A stretch of DNA of 23,791 bases from NCBI GenBank assembly GCA_000934455.1, contig KN889078.1, positions 50,909 to 74,699 on the forward strand, read 5' to 3'. The notes below the pieces were generated by a model. It made no database searches, had not been told where the DNA came from, and saw only the letters and a program-made list of their open reading frames with translations. The stretch comes from Apostichopus parvimensis (taxonomy: Eukaryota; Echinodermata; Holothuroidea; Aspidochirotida; Stichopodidae). The first letter of the stretch is position 1. Every line of letters begins with the position of its first letter. The position numbers were made by a program, and so were the translations under genes. Of this stretch, positions 9,840 to 19,660 are shown piece after piece.

Positions 9840-11284
9840 ACACTTTAAATGCATATGTCATTGTTAACTGTCTTGAGTGTTTCCGCCATCTTGCTATGTA
9901 AAGTTATACATACGGGAATATAAATCAATATTTGTAAGACTAACATTAGAATAGTGACGATACCGTATTAGCCAAAAATGAAATATTGATTGTCAAATCT
10001 AGGCGATCCATAAAGTAGTGTCAATTGATAAGCTTTATAACGTCACACGTCTTGACTTTACGTTGACATATATAACTTATGAATATTGCGTTTATCGCTC
10101 TCTGCAAACACATATTTATTGAAATCGCTAGCGTAGGTTTTATTTCGGATTCAAAATTAACCTTATAGACATTCGCTATATTGACAACGTAACACTATAA
10201 CACTTTCGAGTTGCTGAAAGTTAGTCACATTTCGAAGAATAAAATTATGAATTTCGATTAAAATCACGCATACCCATGCCGGTAGGTATATCCTCTGTTG
10301 CCTTGCGCGAGTCCAGCATGTTTATAAAATATGGATTGAAATATGTGATTTTAAATTTCTGTTACAACATTATCATAATTCAAACATAATTATTATGATG
10401 TATGTACAGCAATACTTTACCATATGGCGTACTAAGTTATAACAATATAACATTCCGTGTACGTGTTAACCTATATATACAATGCAATAATCATTCAATC
10501 TATCAGAATACACGAACGTCCTTCTGGTCGGAAGCCAAAATTCCGTTGGAGTCACTGATACAGGAACCCTTAAAGATTGACTCTTATCTAGCACAGAATC
10601 ACGTGAGTTTGAGTACACTCTGCCTTTAAACACACAACTTAAAATTGGTCATTGTTGACGAGAATTGATAACAGCTACCATTGCTAGATGTGTTAAAAAA
10701 ACCTACTTTATTATTTCTCTCTGTCTCTCCCACGCTCGGTGGGGCAGGGGTGGGAGGGGGTGAGGCACAGGGGTTTTGTATGATCCCATCCATTTATTCA
10801 GATTTACTCTCTGTTAAACCATTACAAGTTTCACTGTGAGAGAACATTTATTGTAAGGAGTGTAAGGAGGTTACATCCCGGGTGCTCGGGTCAATTATAG
10901 GGGCACCGGGGTATTATTAGTTAGATCATTACGTATTCTCATTTTTATCACATATTGAAGGGGAAGTGGCCCCTTCAAGAAAGGGGTCATGTGACACGAG
11001 GCGCGAGGCTGGCTCATGATTCGACGCCAATGTGCATACTCGCTCGTTACCGGAATAGTAGAAGCCCACTGACAAGTAACCTTGCTCTTGAATGGACTAA
11101 CGTTTGTAGCAGAACCGCGAAATTATGACAAAAACGTCCCCGATTTACGAACGAATCCAACTTCATATACACTAAAATGTGTGGGATACTTTCTCAACGT
11201 TAATCATTATGTGTGTATGGGAGTAACTACATGATTAGCCTACAAGAACCCGTATATAGCTACCGTTGCTATGAGAAGCTATTC
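9840..11284. other. Intergenic stretch, no gene seen
   Basis: AT-rich DNA without recognisable coding sequence. It contains a G-quadruplex motif at 10741-10760 (four G runs within 20 nt), a short TGTAAGGAG tandem near 10855, and a hairpin TTGAAGGGG (10955-10963) / CCCCTTCAA (10970-10978) with a 6-nt loop. The 75-codon frame from 10402 is unremarkable. Confidence 0.55.
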
Positions 11285-11377
11285 GAGTACCAGGCTCTAA
11301 TGGTGAATACAATTACGAGTACAAATCAATGGGGCAAATTCGAGTACAAGAAACTATACCATATATAATGCGAGTAC
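11285..11377 (+). repeat. GAGTAC cluster 1 (four copies)
   Basis: GAGTAC at 11285, 11317, 11342 and 11372 (spacings 32, 25 and 30), each preceded by C or CG and followed by A or C. The intervening bases are not alike, so this is a spaced motif cluster rather than a clean tandem repeat. The same motif is enriched at 19466-19660. Confidence 0.8.
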
Positions 11378-12788
11378 AAGTATCTATATAGACTCACTAT
11401 ACAAGCCGGTATTAAAACATGTTGGTTTACGGTTTGAGATGGCAGATGAGCTAGAAACACACACACGTGTTTTCCAATTCTTAGGTGATAGTGTGACTGT
11501 AAACACTTGCGGCGGCAAGTTCTTGCAATACCTTTACATCAACAAAAAAAGAAAGAAAAACGAAAGTAAGTCTCCCTGGAGAGAAAAATGGAACGCTTAT
11601 CAAATTTGACCCATCTCTTAAGTCATTAGATAACAAACGCTATCAAATCATTTTGGTACGAGCTCGGCTCAATTTAAAACTCTTAATCAAATAGTTGAAA
11701 TCGCTTTGTCTTAGTCTGCAGACATACCTGTAAATTAAACACGACGTCTAGGAAAAGATCAAGTTTCTTCAGAGGTGTCCAAGGAATTTGTTTCGTTTAT
11801 AGAGAGATTAAACAGAGAAAAGCAAAATGAAAGCGAATGATCTCTTAGATTCATCCACGGATAACGGACATTCCTAAAGCTCTTGAGAGAAGTCTCTGAC
11901 ACAACAATACCAGTCTATAGCCTATACGTTATAGTACACTCAATTTAACGCAGCTCTTTGAGTTAAGCCCGCAAATTTTTAAAACTCTATACCAAGTATT
12001 TACTCAAAATAAGATGAAATTTGATCAAACTAAGACGCTCTCGTAGGGTTTTCAACCAATTGAAGGTTCAAGAGTAGGTAATTACAAAAAGTTTGATTTC
12101 AATCCTGACAAAAATTGGCCCCCTGACACATGTCATGGTAGCATTAAGGACAGATAAAAGCAGACATGAGGACATTGCAAAGTGTTGAACTTTGAATTCA
12201 CTATTTGAAATGAAACTTGGTTATTCAAGCTAATGAACGCCCAACAACTGATTAAAACCAACCCAATAATCTGCTCTAACAACTTAGCTAAATTACTAAT
12301 GAAACAAGCCGAGATTGGATTGGCTTAACTTTTCTTTCCATCCGCATCAAATAATAATTTTTGGATAATATATAGATTGTTCATCGAATATCGGAAGCTG
12401 CAGGAATCTTTCCACCCCCTCCCCCACCCATTCTATTTCTTAGAATAGGGAAGTACCGCAAAGCGCTGCTAGATAATTCAGCTGGTTTCTTCGAAAGAAC
12501 ACCAGGCGGATAATCAAATGGTCAATTTTATTTAATATACCTCAGGACCCTTGAACATGTATCTTGAGGAATAAACAAAACTATTGGACAATATACACAT
12601 TGAAAATGTAGCCTCAACAAAACTGTTACAAAAATGTTACGCTAACCCTTTTAAATCGTCAATTAGGCACCTACATAAAACAATAATTTCTAAAGGAAGG
12701 GCCACAAACCCCGTCGTCTTAATGTCTTTATGTTCTGCGCCACTGATATTTTTCTATTTGTGCCGTTTTCTGGCAAAGCTCAATAAGG
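11378..12788. other. Intergenic stretch, no gene seen
   Basis: AT-rich DNA with no recognised structure apart from small C-rich patches near 12413-12430. A 90-codon + strand frame from 12584 ends inside the tandem repeat that follows and resembles no known protein. Confidence 0.55.
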
Positions 12789-13012
12789 TTCTACCTTTCG
12801 TCCAAAAGCTATCCGCTACCCGGTTGTATTTAACCAACAATAGCCGAGAACAATAAAGTACAATAACTTCTACCTTTTGTCCTGTTCAGCTATCCCCGGT
12901 TGTACTTAACCAACAATAGAACAATAATGTACAATAACTTCTACCTTTTGTACAAAAGCTATCCAGCTATCCGGTTCTATACTTAGCCAACAAAAGCCGA
13001 GAACACTAAAGT
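12789..13012 (+). repeat. Three-copy tandem repeat, 71-79 bp unit
   Basis: Copies begin at TTCTACCTTTYGT at 12789, 12868 and 12939. Each contains AGCTATCC, CCGGTT, CCAACAA and, in copies 1 and 3, AGCCGAGAACA. Copy 2 lacks CCGAG, which accounts for part of its shorter length. The copies are diverged, so the duplication is not recent. Confidence 0.88.
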
Positions 13013-15603
13013 GTTCAGTCCCACTGGAGCTTCTTAAATGCATATTTCATAAAAACAGAGAAATTTCCGAATATCATAAAAAGTATGGTAGGTCGAAAGT
13101 GCCATCATTCTTAGTTCGAAAAATCGTATTGTGGCAATACTGCAACGAACTTGTAATAGTTGGCGTTCTATCGTATCGGGTGGTGAAAGAAAACTTAAGT
13201 TGTTAATACAACCAGCCGCTTTATATAACCGAACAAGTTGGAAGGCAAATCTGTGCACCTTCTTTATCCCTAAGTTTGGAGCCTTGTAATGCGCGGTAAT
13301 ATTGAAAACATATTATGTGCGACATTTTGGAAATTAATATATATCGATATTTTTGGTCAATCTTTTAGCATAAAATTAAATATCTGCTAAAAGAGCATTA
13401 AAAGCGACGAACTTGTTCAGAGAAGAAAATTGCACTATATACTAGCATGAATATTTGACATCAAACTAATGAAACGTATCGATATAGTTGCGTAATCATG
13501 TAATCAAAACCTTTTTGTAATTCATGAAAACCTTACTTCCGAATCAAATTGTCGTACAAGCGTACATGTAATGTGATTCCTATGTACAAGGCAATGTTAA
13601 ATCTCATTAAGAACTTCACTACTATACATCCTGTACATTTCCAATTAAGTCGTCTGGTTAAATGATCTACTCCACGATGCAGCCAATATTACAGAATGTT
13701 ACGTATCGACTTCATAATATGTACGTCCTTAACCTGTCAAAGTAAAATTGGGTGAAATATCGATTCAACTATAAATCTATTCTGTTAACCTCCTTTAAAA
13801 ATACGGAAATATCCCACAGAAAAAAATATTAGATGGTTTATGGTGAATATAAAATTTGGTTCGTGAAAGATATATTGAAAAGAAGGTGCTTTGAGGACTG
13901 TACCTTATGGGGTCATTGGCTCTAAAAGTTATAGTCGGACTGGCAAATGTATTCGTTTCGTTTTTCCTTGATAGAATTGATCAACAACATAAATGGGTCT
14001 ATATATTTGTCTTTATTAATTACTTCTAGAGACATGTATACGTCACATTTCTACTACGTGTGACAGTAATGAGACAATGATAACAAGCGAAAGAGAAAGA
14101 CTACTTCCCTTGCATTACTTCTTCATCACGCGATCAATCGATGTTAAAAAATAAAATAAGTTGAATTGAGTACCCTTGTCCTTTCACCCCTACAAAACCG
14201 ACTTGCAGTACGACTTTACCAACATTATAGTATAAACGCAGGTTGACTATGTCCCCAAATATTTTTCTGGCACTCTCTCTCCCTGAATGGTCAATCTTGT
14301 TTTGGGGTTTGGAAAATAGGTTTTGCCTACCCCTTCTAGAGAACCCCCCACCAACCCCACCAACCCCCCACCCACCTCCTCAAAAAGGTAGTCTAGCCAC
14401 GCCTGTGATTAACGAAGGCAGGGATTTATTTGTTGTCATGGTGATTATTTCAGAGAGGTTTATGATAGGTGAGATAACTGGCAAACCAACGTCTATACCG
14501 TGCACTTTGGTCATATATTTTCCCTACATACCCTATTGTCTCGTCTCATCACATCTTAATTACTTTTACTTTGTTTTGTTTATTATAATAGAACATAATT
14601 TACGCCTCGTAAGAAAACTTTATTTCTCTCCCGTTCAATTTTTTTTATATCTTGCTTGAATTGTATTGACTTGAAAATATTCGTCCTAAAGTTAAAAACG
14701 TTGCTTCTACTTTTGTAAGTGTGTCATGCTAAGCTAATGTCTGTCAAGCGAAGAGTTTTATAAAAGCTTTTGACTTTATTAGTCCGACTCTTACATTTTG
14801 CTCAAAGTTTCCATCCAAACACTGCAAACCTTGTTATTACTCAATTGCTTTCGGGGATGATTGTAAACATCTTCATACATTTTACCTTCAATTCTTTCCG
14901 CTTTTTTTCTTGCTTTCTTTCTATTTCTTTGGTAAGACTGTACTTCTCAAGTTGGAAACACCCGATAGCTGAGAATGCAAAAATATGTGAAATACGCTAT
15001 TGATGCACTTAACGCACGACAGAAACGGTATTAGTAGTCGCGTGCTGGAGTACATCAATTCCATTTAAATGAACAAAAATAAAAAAGAGCAAGGCGAAAA
15101 AAAGAGCTTCGATTCGGTAAACGACAAAAAAAGAAGGGATTGTCTCTAAATGGGTCATGTGACATAAGCATACGAAAGGAAAAATTTGCATTAATTTGGG
15201 TGTCACCTAATTTCTAACAAACTCATCAGGATGAAAAAAGGTCCTTAAACTTTCTTATTATCAAAAACCGTAAACAGTCGGCTCTTGAGGTCTCTCTTCC
15301 GCTTATACACGATCACATTAACTGAGTTAATATTCACGTTGTATTGCAGCGAAATCGCGTACTTCACTATAAAGATGAATTTGAACGTAATACGCGACGG
15401 CGGCGTCCATATAACACTCACTCCATGCTATAGCTAATTCCACCTCCGAAAGCTCGGAATTCTTTCATATAAGAGGTATCGCCACACTGCAGCCAGATCT
15501 AACTCATAGTAGTCGTAAGGATGGAACTTTCGGACTAAACATCGGCCGGCCTTCATCTCTGTTATTTATGAAAGGATTATTTCACGTGGGCAGATAATTA
15601 TTC
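13013..15603. other. Intergenic stretch with one repeat end
   Basis: AT-rich and mostly featureless. At 14330-14405 a C-rich stretch reads on the minus strand from 14405 as CAGGCGTGGCTAGACTACC followed by G-rich sequence. This is another repeat-end-like fragment of the same general style as those near 143 and 9833. The 138-codon + strand frame from 14243 crosses this C-rich patch and gains a Pro-rich run from it. Confidence 0.5.
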
Positions 15604-15694
15604 AGGAAAAGGAAAAAAGTAAAAGAAGAAAAAGGACAACTCGCCCTAGATTTTTCCTCTTCTGTCTTTTTTTCTTTTCTTCTCTCTCTTTTTG
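15604..15694. repeat. Purine arm facing pyrimidine arm
   Basis: A nearly pure purine run on the + strand (15604-15636) is followed after about 16 nt by a pyrimidine run (about 15653-15694). The arms are roughly complementary, so a long imperfect hairpin is possible. Base composition alone may explain the complementarity. Confidence 0.55.
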
Positions 15695-15887
15695 GTTTTG
15701 TGGATTTATCTGATAATTAAGGAAATGACGAAATTTGTGGATACAGCGATGACATTTATTATCTATACGTGTAATGGTAATGCCTCGAGATTGACTAGTA
15801 GCGGCAACAGGAAACACAATTATTGATTTGTTCCCCTTTTTGTATTATATATGATTGGCAAAGTCACACCGCCTCGGGACTGCTATA

Positions 15888-15951
15888 TTTCTTCTCCTTC
15901 TTCTTCTCCTTCTCCTTCTCCTTCTCCTTCTTATTCTTATTCTTCTTCTTT
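15888..15951. repeat. (TTC/TCC)n polypyrimidine microsatellite
   Basis: TTCTCC and TTC units, pure pyrimidine at 15888-15932, then TTCTTA units. GAA/TTC-type arrays are length-variable and can form triplex DNA. Confidence 0.92.
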
Positions 15952-17562
15952 GGTATAAAAACGCAATTTTCATTCCACTTACAAATACATTGATGAAGAA
16001 AAGGTAAATATCGAGCGAGGCGTTCTCGGATTGGAACCAACACCTGCTTTCAGACAGTTAAAATAATTTACGTATATCCCGCCGCATGGATAAAAATATT
16101 ACGTGGAGACCAAAAAAAATATATATAAAAAAAAGTTGGACGAACAGCTTTGTTGAGGAACGCCAAATCAAACCATAGTTGAAGACAACACTGAGAGGAA
16201 CTGTGATCACTTTATTGTGAAACGATAAAAGCTGGTACATACCTTCCTAGACAGTGGCAAAAAAAACGTATTTGTGTTTAGAAAGATAGACTTGTTTTGT
16301 TGTTGCTTTTCTGTGGTAATAGAAGAAAAAGAATCCCGTGAGACTTATGTTTAATTAATATCTGCTCTAAATCTGTACTTTTTCTACAGATTTTTGTTAT
16401 TGTCTGTCAGCATTTATTCTCTGAAGATCTTATCATCATCATCATTAAATATTCATAAACTCCGTTCCTTCCTTCTGGCGGTGCTTACCTACAACCTTTT
16501 GTTTTTGTGAGTCAGCGGTATATTATCTGAAGCAAACGCCAACCTCCCCCTCAACAAAAAGAAGAGGATAATTCTAACGGAAAGTACTTTTTTCTTCTTA
16601 AAGTGGAATAAAGAGAATGTGACGTAAAAGAAATACAAAACGGAGGAAGTAGTAAACAAAACAACAACAACAAAGAAGCAAACATCTGACTTTTTAGTGT
16701 AAAATACTAATGAGTTTTATATGGATGACTCTGGTTCTGATTCACTTCACGCTGCAAGGACGATATCTTTCTTCGCAGTTGTGGCAGTAGCATGTATCTG
16801 ATACTCTGTGACTGGTAACTGACAATTGCGTTGTTATTATTAGTAGTATGTTGAAGGAATACGATACACGCTGTAGAGTTTGTTGGCACCCGTAGCTTAA
16901 CTTTATCTTTCCGGTTACATGATACGGCCGACGGATCTCCACGGAAAAGAAGAGTGATGTGACTTGAGATATGATTATAGCTTTATTTTTTGGCCTCCAA
17001 CGGCAGCACGATGCCACAGCTGTGATGTTTAGATGAACGACAAACGGATAGTCAGTGAAATCGAGAGGATGTATTTAACAAAAATAGATGCCTTCGTGAA
17101 ATTGTTCTTCTTCCTCTGTGGACTTGAAAACCACTTTTGACACCTTTTTTTGTTTTTCGATAATTTTCGGGTCATAACAGTATTTGGATTCATAGCAAAT
17201 AAGAACTCGTTCAAGCTGGCAGAGGTAATCATTTTTAATGTGTCAAATATCATAACGCGTTCGATCGAAATGTAAACCAGCTGTTTATAAACAAGGATTC
17301 GTCTAATTCAGATAAATTTCTGGGAGTGACGTGTTTACCGACGGATAACAACTTATGATCTTTGTGTTAAATGAAATTAAAAACACTAAACGCAATCCTT
17401 GACTGCATAGTGCATCTGACTACAGCCAAGCATACAAAGGTTATCGTTGTGTCTGCCAGTTGTATAGTATTGATGTGATCTGCAACGAAGGTAAACGTAT
17501 AGCTTACAACGGAGTATTCATCTTATGCAGATGAATCTACGGAATACCGTGCTCAAGAAGAA
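15952..17562. other. Upstream flank of the receptor gene, no gene seen
   Basis: AT-rich sequence with a TATAAAA at 15954, a short (ATC)n at about 16431-16445, and TGACGT sites near 16619 and 17327. It would hold any distal promoter or 5' UTR exon of the receptor, but nothing in the sequence fixes one. Minus-strand frames of 60-91 codons resemble nothing known. Confidence 0.5.
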
Positions 17563-17572
17563 TATAAAAAGG
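17563..17572 (+). promoter_or_regulatory. Candidate TATA box for the receptor gene
   Basis: TATAAAAAGG is a good match to the metazoan TATA consensus and lies about 275-290 bp before the candidate ATGs. Transcription would be expected to start about 30 bp downstream, near 17595. The DNA is AT-rich, so such matches arise by chance, and another TATAAAA at 15954 has no gene after it. A spliced 5' UTR starting further upstream is equally possible. Confidence 0.22.
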
Positions 17573-17836
17573 AAACAAATTGTGGAATAAACAATTACTT
17601 TCCGCAACGAATTGGTAATTGTTCTGATCATTGTTTACATAAAACAAAACAAAAACTTGCAGACAATTTAGACCGATGTCAATAAAACAATCATATGTTT
17701 AATAATTAAAGGAATTTGAAGTTCTTCTTTTCATCGCCTTTCAATACAATATGTGTTGATTCACCCATGTGTGATGCAGTTCCTAATGAACATAATTCCC
17801 TGCGGAACATAATTTTAAGCCTCGATTTAGATATTG
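17573..17836 (+). other. Probable 5' UTR / proximal upstream region
   Basis: AT-rich sequence between the candidate TATA box and the first in-frame ATG. It holds the short upstream ORFs listed separately, and in-frame stops at 17810, 17816 and 17828 that bound the receptor frame. A TTTAG at 17826-17830 could be a 3' splice site for a 5' UTR intron, but its pyrimidine tract is weak. Confidence 0.3.
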
Positions 17837-17892
17837 ATGAGTTACATTCTAATCATGGAATCTGCTGCCATGGGTTACATATCAGGGAGTAG
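17767..17892 (+). other. Upstream ORF overlapping the receptor start
   Basis: An ATG at 17767 opens a 41-codon frame that runs past the receptor's candidate ATGs in another reading frame and ends at TAG 17890-17892. Its start context is weak (C at -3, T at +4). A second short ORF starts at ATG 17774, in the receptor's frame, and stops at TAA 17810. Smaller ones start at 17676, 17694 and 17750. If the mRNA contains this region unspliced, these could lower receptor translation. Nothing suggests the short peptides are functional. Confidence 0.3.
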
Positions 17893-19321
17893 TACCCCGA
17901 CATACCCACAAGGAAATATGGAAACAACAGAGGTTTTTAAGTTACAACAAACCAATCTCAGTGCATTCGAGACCATCATTATAGCCCTGGCGTTATCTAT
18001 CGTTCTATTGACTTCCATTTTTGGGAATATATTAGTCTGTGTTGCTGTAGCAACGGAGGATCGTTTACGGAAAGTTGGAAATTACTTTTTGGTTTCTTTG
18101 GCGATGGCAGATCTTCTTGTCTCGATTCTAGTGATGAGTTTTGCGACCGTTAACGATCTATTAGGTCATTGGATCTTTAATAGGCATTTTTGTACCATAT
18201 GGATTTCGTTTGATATCATGTTTAGTACTGCATCTATCTTAAATATATGCGCTATTAGTGTCGATCGATATATGCACATTAAACTACCGTTTAAGTACTA
18301 CACGTGGATGAATACAAAAACCGTGGTCGCTATGATAACGTTGGTATGGATTCTGTCTGCGCTGATCTCATTTCTGCCAATTAACTTAGGCTGGCATAAT
18401 GATTATTCGATAGAAGTTACTGAAATGCCGACATATCTCGTTCCCCTGGCAACACATTATCCTGGTGACTCTCAAGAGTATGTCGAAGTAGACCGTACGT
18501 TATCTAAAAATAATACCGCACGGTCCTTATTTATCGCAGCTGTATCGGGTAGCAACGTGCGTAGCCATACCAGTCAGTTCAATGATGGTGTCACGAGGGT
18601 CATTAGCAACGGGCATGACACTACACCGTCGCCTGTTCCACCGACGGACTCCCCGCCAGGTGAAATCTTCTTTTGTACAATGAAACTCAACGCAACATAC
18701 GCCGTAGTCTCTTCATTAGTTAGTTTCTTCATCCCCTGTGTAATCATGTTAACTATTTATGCGCTGATCTTTTCCGCCGTCCGAACGCGAACAAGAAACG
18801 CCCGACGGGGTCGGCTGACGATAAAGACAGCTTCTGGGGCTAAGAAAACAGCTCCCGTCTCGGAGTCTGCCTACCACATAGCAAACCAACAAGCCTTATC
18901 CGACCGTAAAGCCGCCATCACTTTAGGTATCATTATGGGGGTGTTTCTAGCCTGTTGGCTTCCTTTCTTCATATATAATATCATCTTACCAATTTTCCCA
19001 AGTTGCCCTTTTATTCCGGCCCTTTATCAAACGTTGACTTGGTTAGGGTATCTTAATAGTTGTCTGAACCCTCTGATATACAGTATTTTCAATCATGACT
19101 TCCGAGAAGCATTTAAGCGAATTCTATTTCGGAGACTGTTATGTCGAAGTCCTCGATCAAGGCCAATTTATAAACATTCAAAATCGATGCAATCTCTTAA
19201 CGGACGGACGTCTCGATACAACACCCTTAATGGACGAAAACATTACTCCGGAGCAAATCTCGTTGAGTTTTACAGCAACAGTTCAACGGATACTGTAAAG
19301 GAAAAGGTTACACCCACTTAA
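17837..19321 (+). CDS. D1-like dopamine receptor (class A aminergic GPCR), single coding exon
   Basis: Predicted plasma-membrane receptor for a catecholamine, probably dopamine, and probably Gs-coupled; both are family inferences. The frame gives 494 residues from the ATG at 17837. Seen: TM1 about 45-71 (N64=1.50), TM2 82-105 (D92=2.50), TM3 116-146 (C119, amine-binding D126=3.32, S133, DRY 143-145), TM4 162-182 (W171), TM5 287-315 (S292, S293, S296, P300), TM6 359-383 (CWLP 373-376, F377, F378, N381), TM7 393-416 (W402, Y405, NPLIY 411-415), helix 8 and a possible palmitoylation C436. N-glycosylation sequons lie at N40, N225 and N285. TM3-TM4 and the spacing from C280 to TM5 match D1 receptors closely; the short third intracellular loop also fits D1. 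The TM7/helix 8 text is more D2/alpha2-like, so an octopamine-beta-type receptor is the main alternative. The second extracellular loop is very long. In-frame stops lie just upstream (TAG 17828). The ATG at 17837 has a weak context; those at 17855 (A at -3, G at +4) and 17870 (GCCATGG) are better and may be the real start. Confidence 0.93.
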   Translation: MSYILIMESAAMGYISGSSTPTYPQGNMETTEVFKLQQTNLSAFETIIIALALSIVLLTSIFGNILVCVAVATEDRLRKVGNYFLVSLAMADLLVSILVMSFATVNDLLGHWIFNRHFCTIWISFDIMFSTASILNICAISVDRYMHIKLPFKYYTWMNTKTVVAMITLVWILSALISFLPINLGWHNDYSIEVTEMPTYLVPLATHYPGDSQEYVEVDRTLSKNNTARSLFIAAVSGSNVRSHTSQFNDGVTRVISNGHDTTPSPVPPTDSPPGEIFFCTMKLNATYAVVSSLVSFFIPCVIMLTIYALIFSAVRTRTRNARRGRLTIKTASGAKKTAPVSESAYHIANQQALSDRKAAITLGIIMGVFLACWLPFFIYNIILPIFPSCPFIPALYQTLTWLGYLNSCLNPLIYSIFNHDFREAFKRILFRRLLCRSPRSRPIYKHSKSMQSLNGRTSRYNTLNGRKHYSGANLVEFYSNSSTDTVKEKVTPT

Positions 19322-19465
19322 AAAAAAAATGATTATCGTTTATTAACAATTACTTCCCCCCTCCACTTAACAGAAATATTTTGCTAGATATTTTTTTTAA
19401 TAACATCGCGCTTGGTTTACTTTAATCTTAATATTAACAAATATGACATTATAATGTATAGTGCT
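19322..19465 (+). other. Start of the receptor 3' flank / probable 3' UTR
   Basis: The stop codon runs straight into an A10 tract (19320-19329), then AT-rich sequence. No AATAAA occurs within 2 kb downstream. The nearest candidates are the weak variant AGTAAA at 19716, followed by a GT-rich patch, ATTAAA at 20752 and 21070, and AATAAA at 21720. The 3' end cannot be placed. Confidence 0.4.
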
Positions 19466-19660
19466 GAGTACAACATAATTGCAATACGAGTAGAACAGCA
19501 TGATTATGAGTACAAGTAGAATGAGTACCAGTTTAAGTACCAGTGCGCAATCTCGCATTAGTATCATAATAGTTTGAAAAATACAGCCGAGTACGAAAAC
19601 GAGTACAAATCCGTGCGGGCGAGTACCATTTTAAGTACACATAACTATATCCTAGAGTAC
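19466..19660 (+). repeat. GAGTAC cluster 2 (seven exact copies plus variants)
   Basis: Exact GAGTAC at 19466, 19508, 19523, 19589, 19601, 19621 and 19655, AAGTAC at 19535 and 19633, and GAGTAG/AAGTAG at 19488 and 19515. Spacing is irregular (12-66 bp). The cluster starts about 145 bp after the receptor stop codon, probably inside the 3' UTR. The motif is shared with 11285-11377. Confidence 0.85.

Noticed and set aside
9510..9854. Lys/Arg/Glu-rich minus-strand frames and Phe/Ser-rich + strand frames
   Set aside because: Direct products of the pure polypyrimidine tract and the GC-rich transposon end.
12584..12856. 90-codon + strand reading frame
   Set aside because: It ends inside the three-copy tandem repeat, and the repeat copies do not keep the frame. 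No family resemblance.
14243..14659. 138-codon + strand reading frame with a Pro-rich run
   Set aside because: It crosses a C-rich repeat end (14330-14405) that supplies the prolines. The rest is hydrophobic AT-rich translation without a known family.
15954..15960. TATAAAA as a second promoter
   Set aside because: No coding region or other promoter feature follows within 1.8 kb, and such matches are common in AT-rich DNA.
19095..19298. 67-codon frame inside the receptor
   Set aside because: An out-of-frame shadow of the receptor's C-terminal coding sequence.
19320..19329. A10 immediately after the receptor stop, as a sign of a processed retrogene
   Set aside because: Too short and directly at the stop codon with no 3' UTR. 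No flanking target duplication was seen. The frame is intact, and D1-type receptor genes are often intronless in their coding region.
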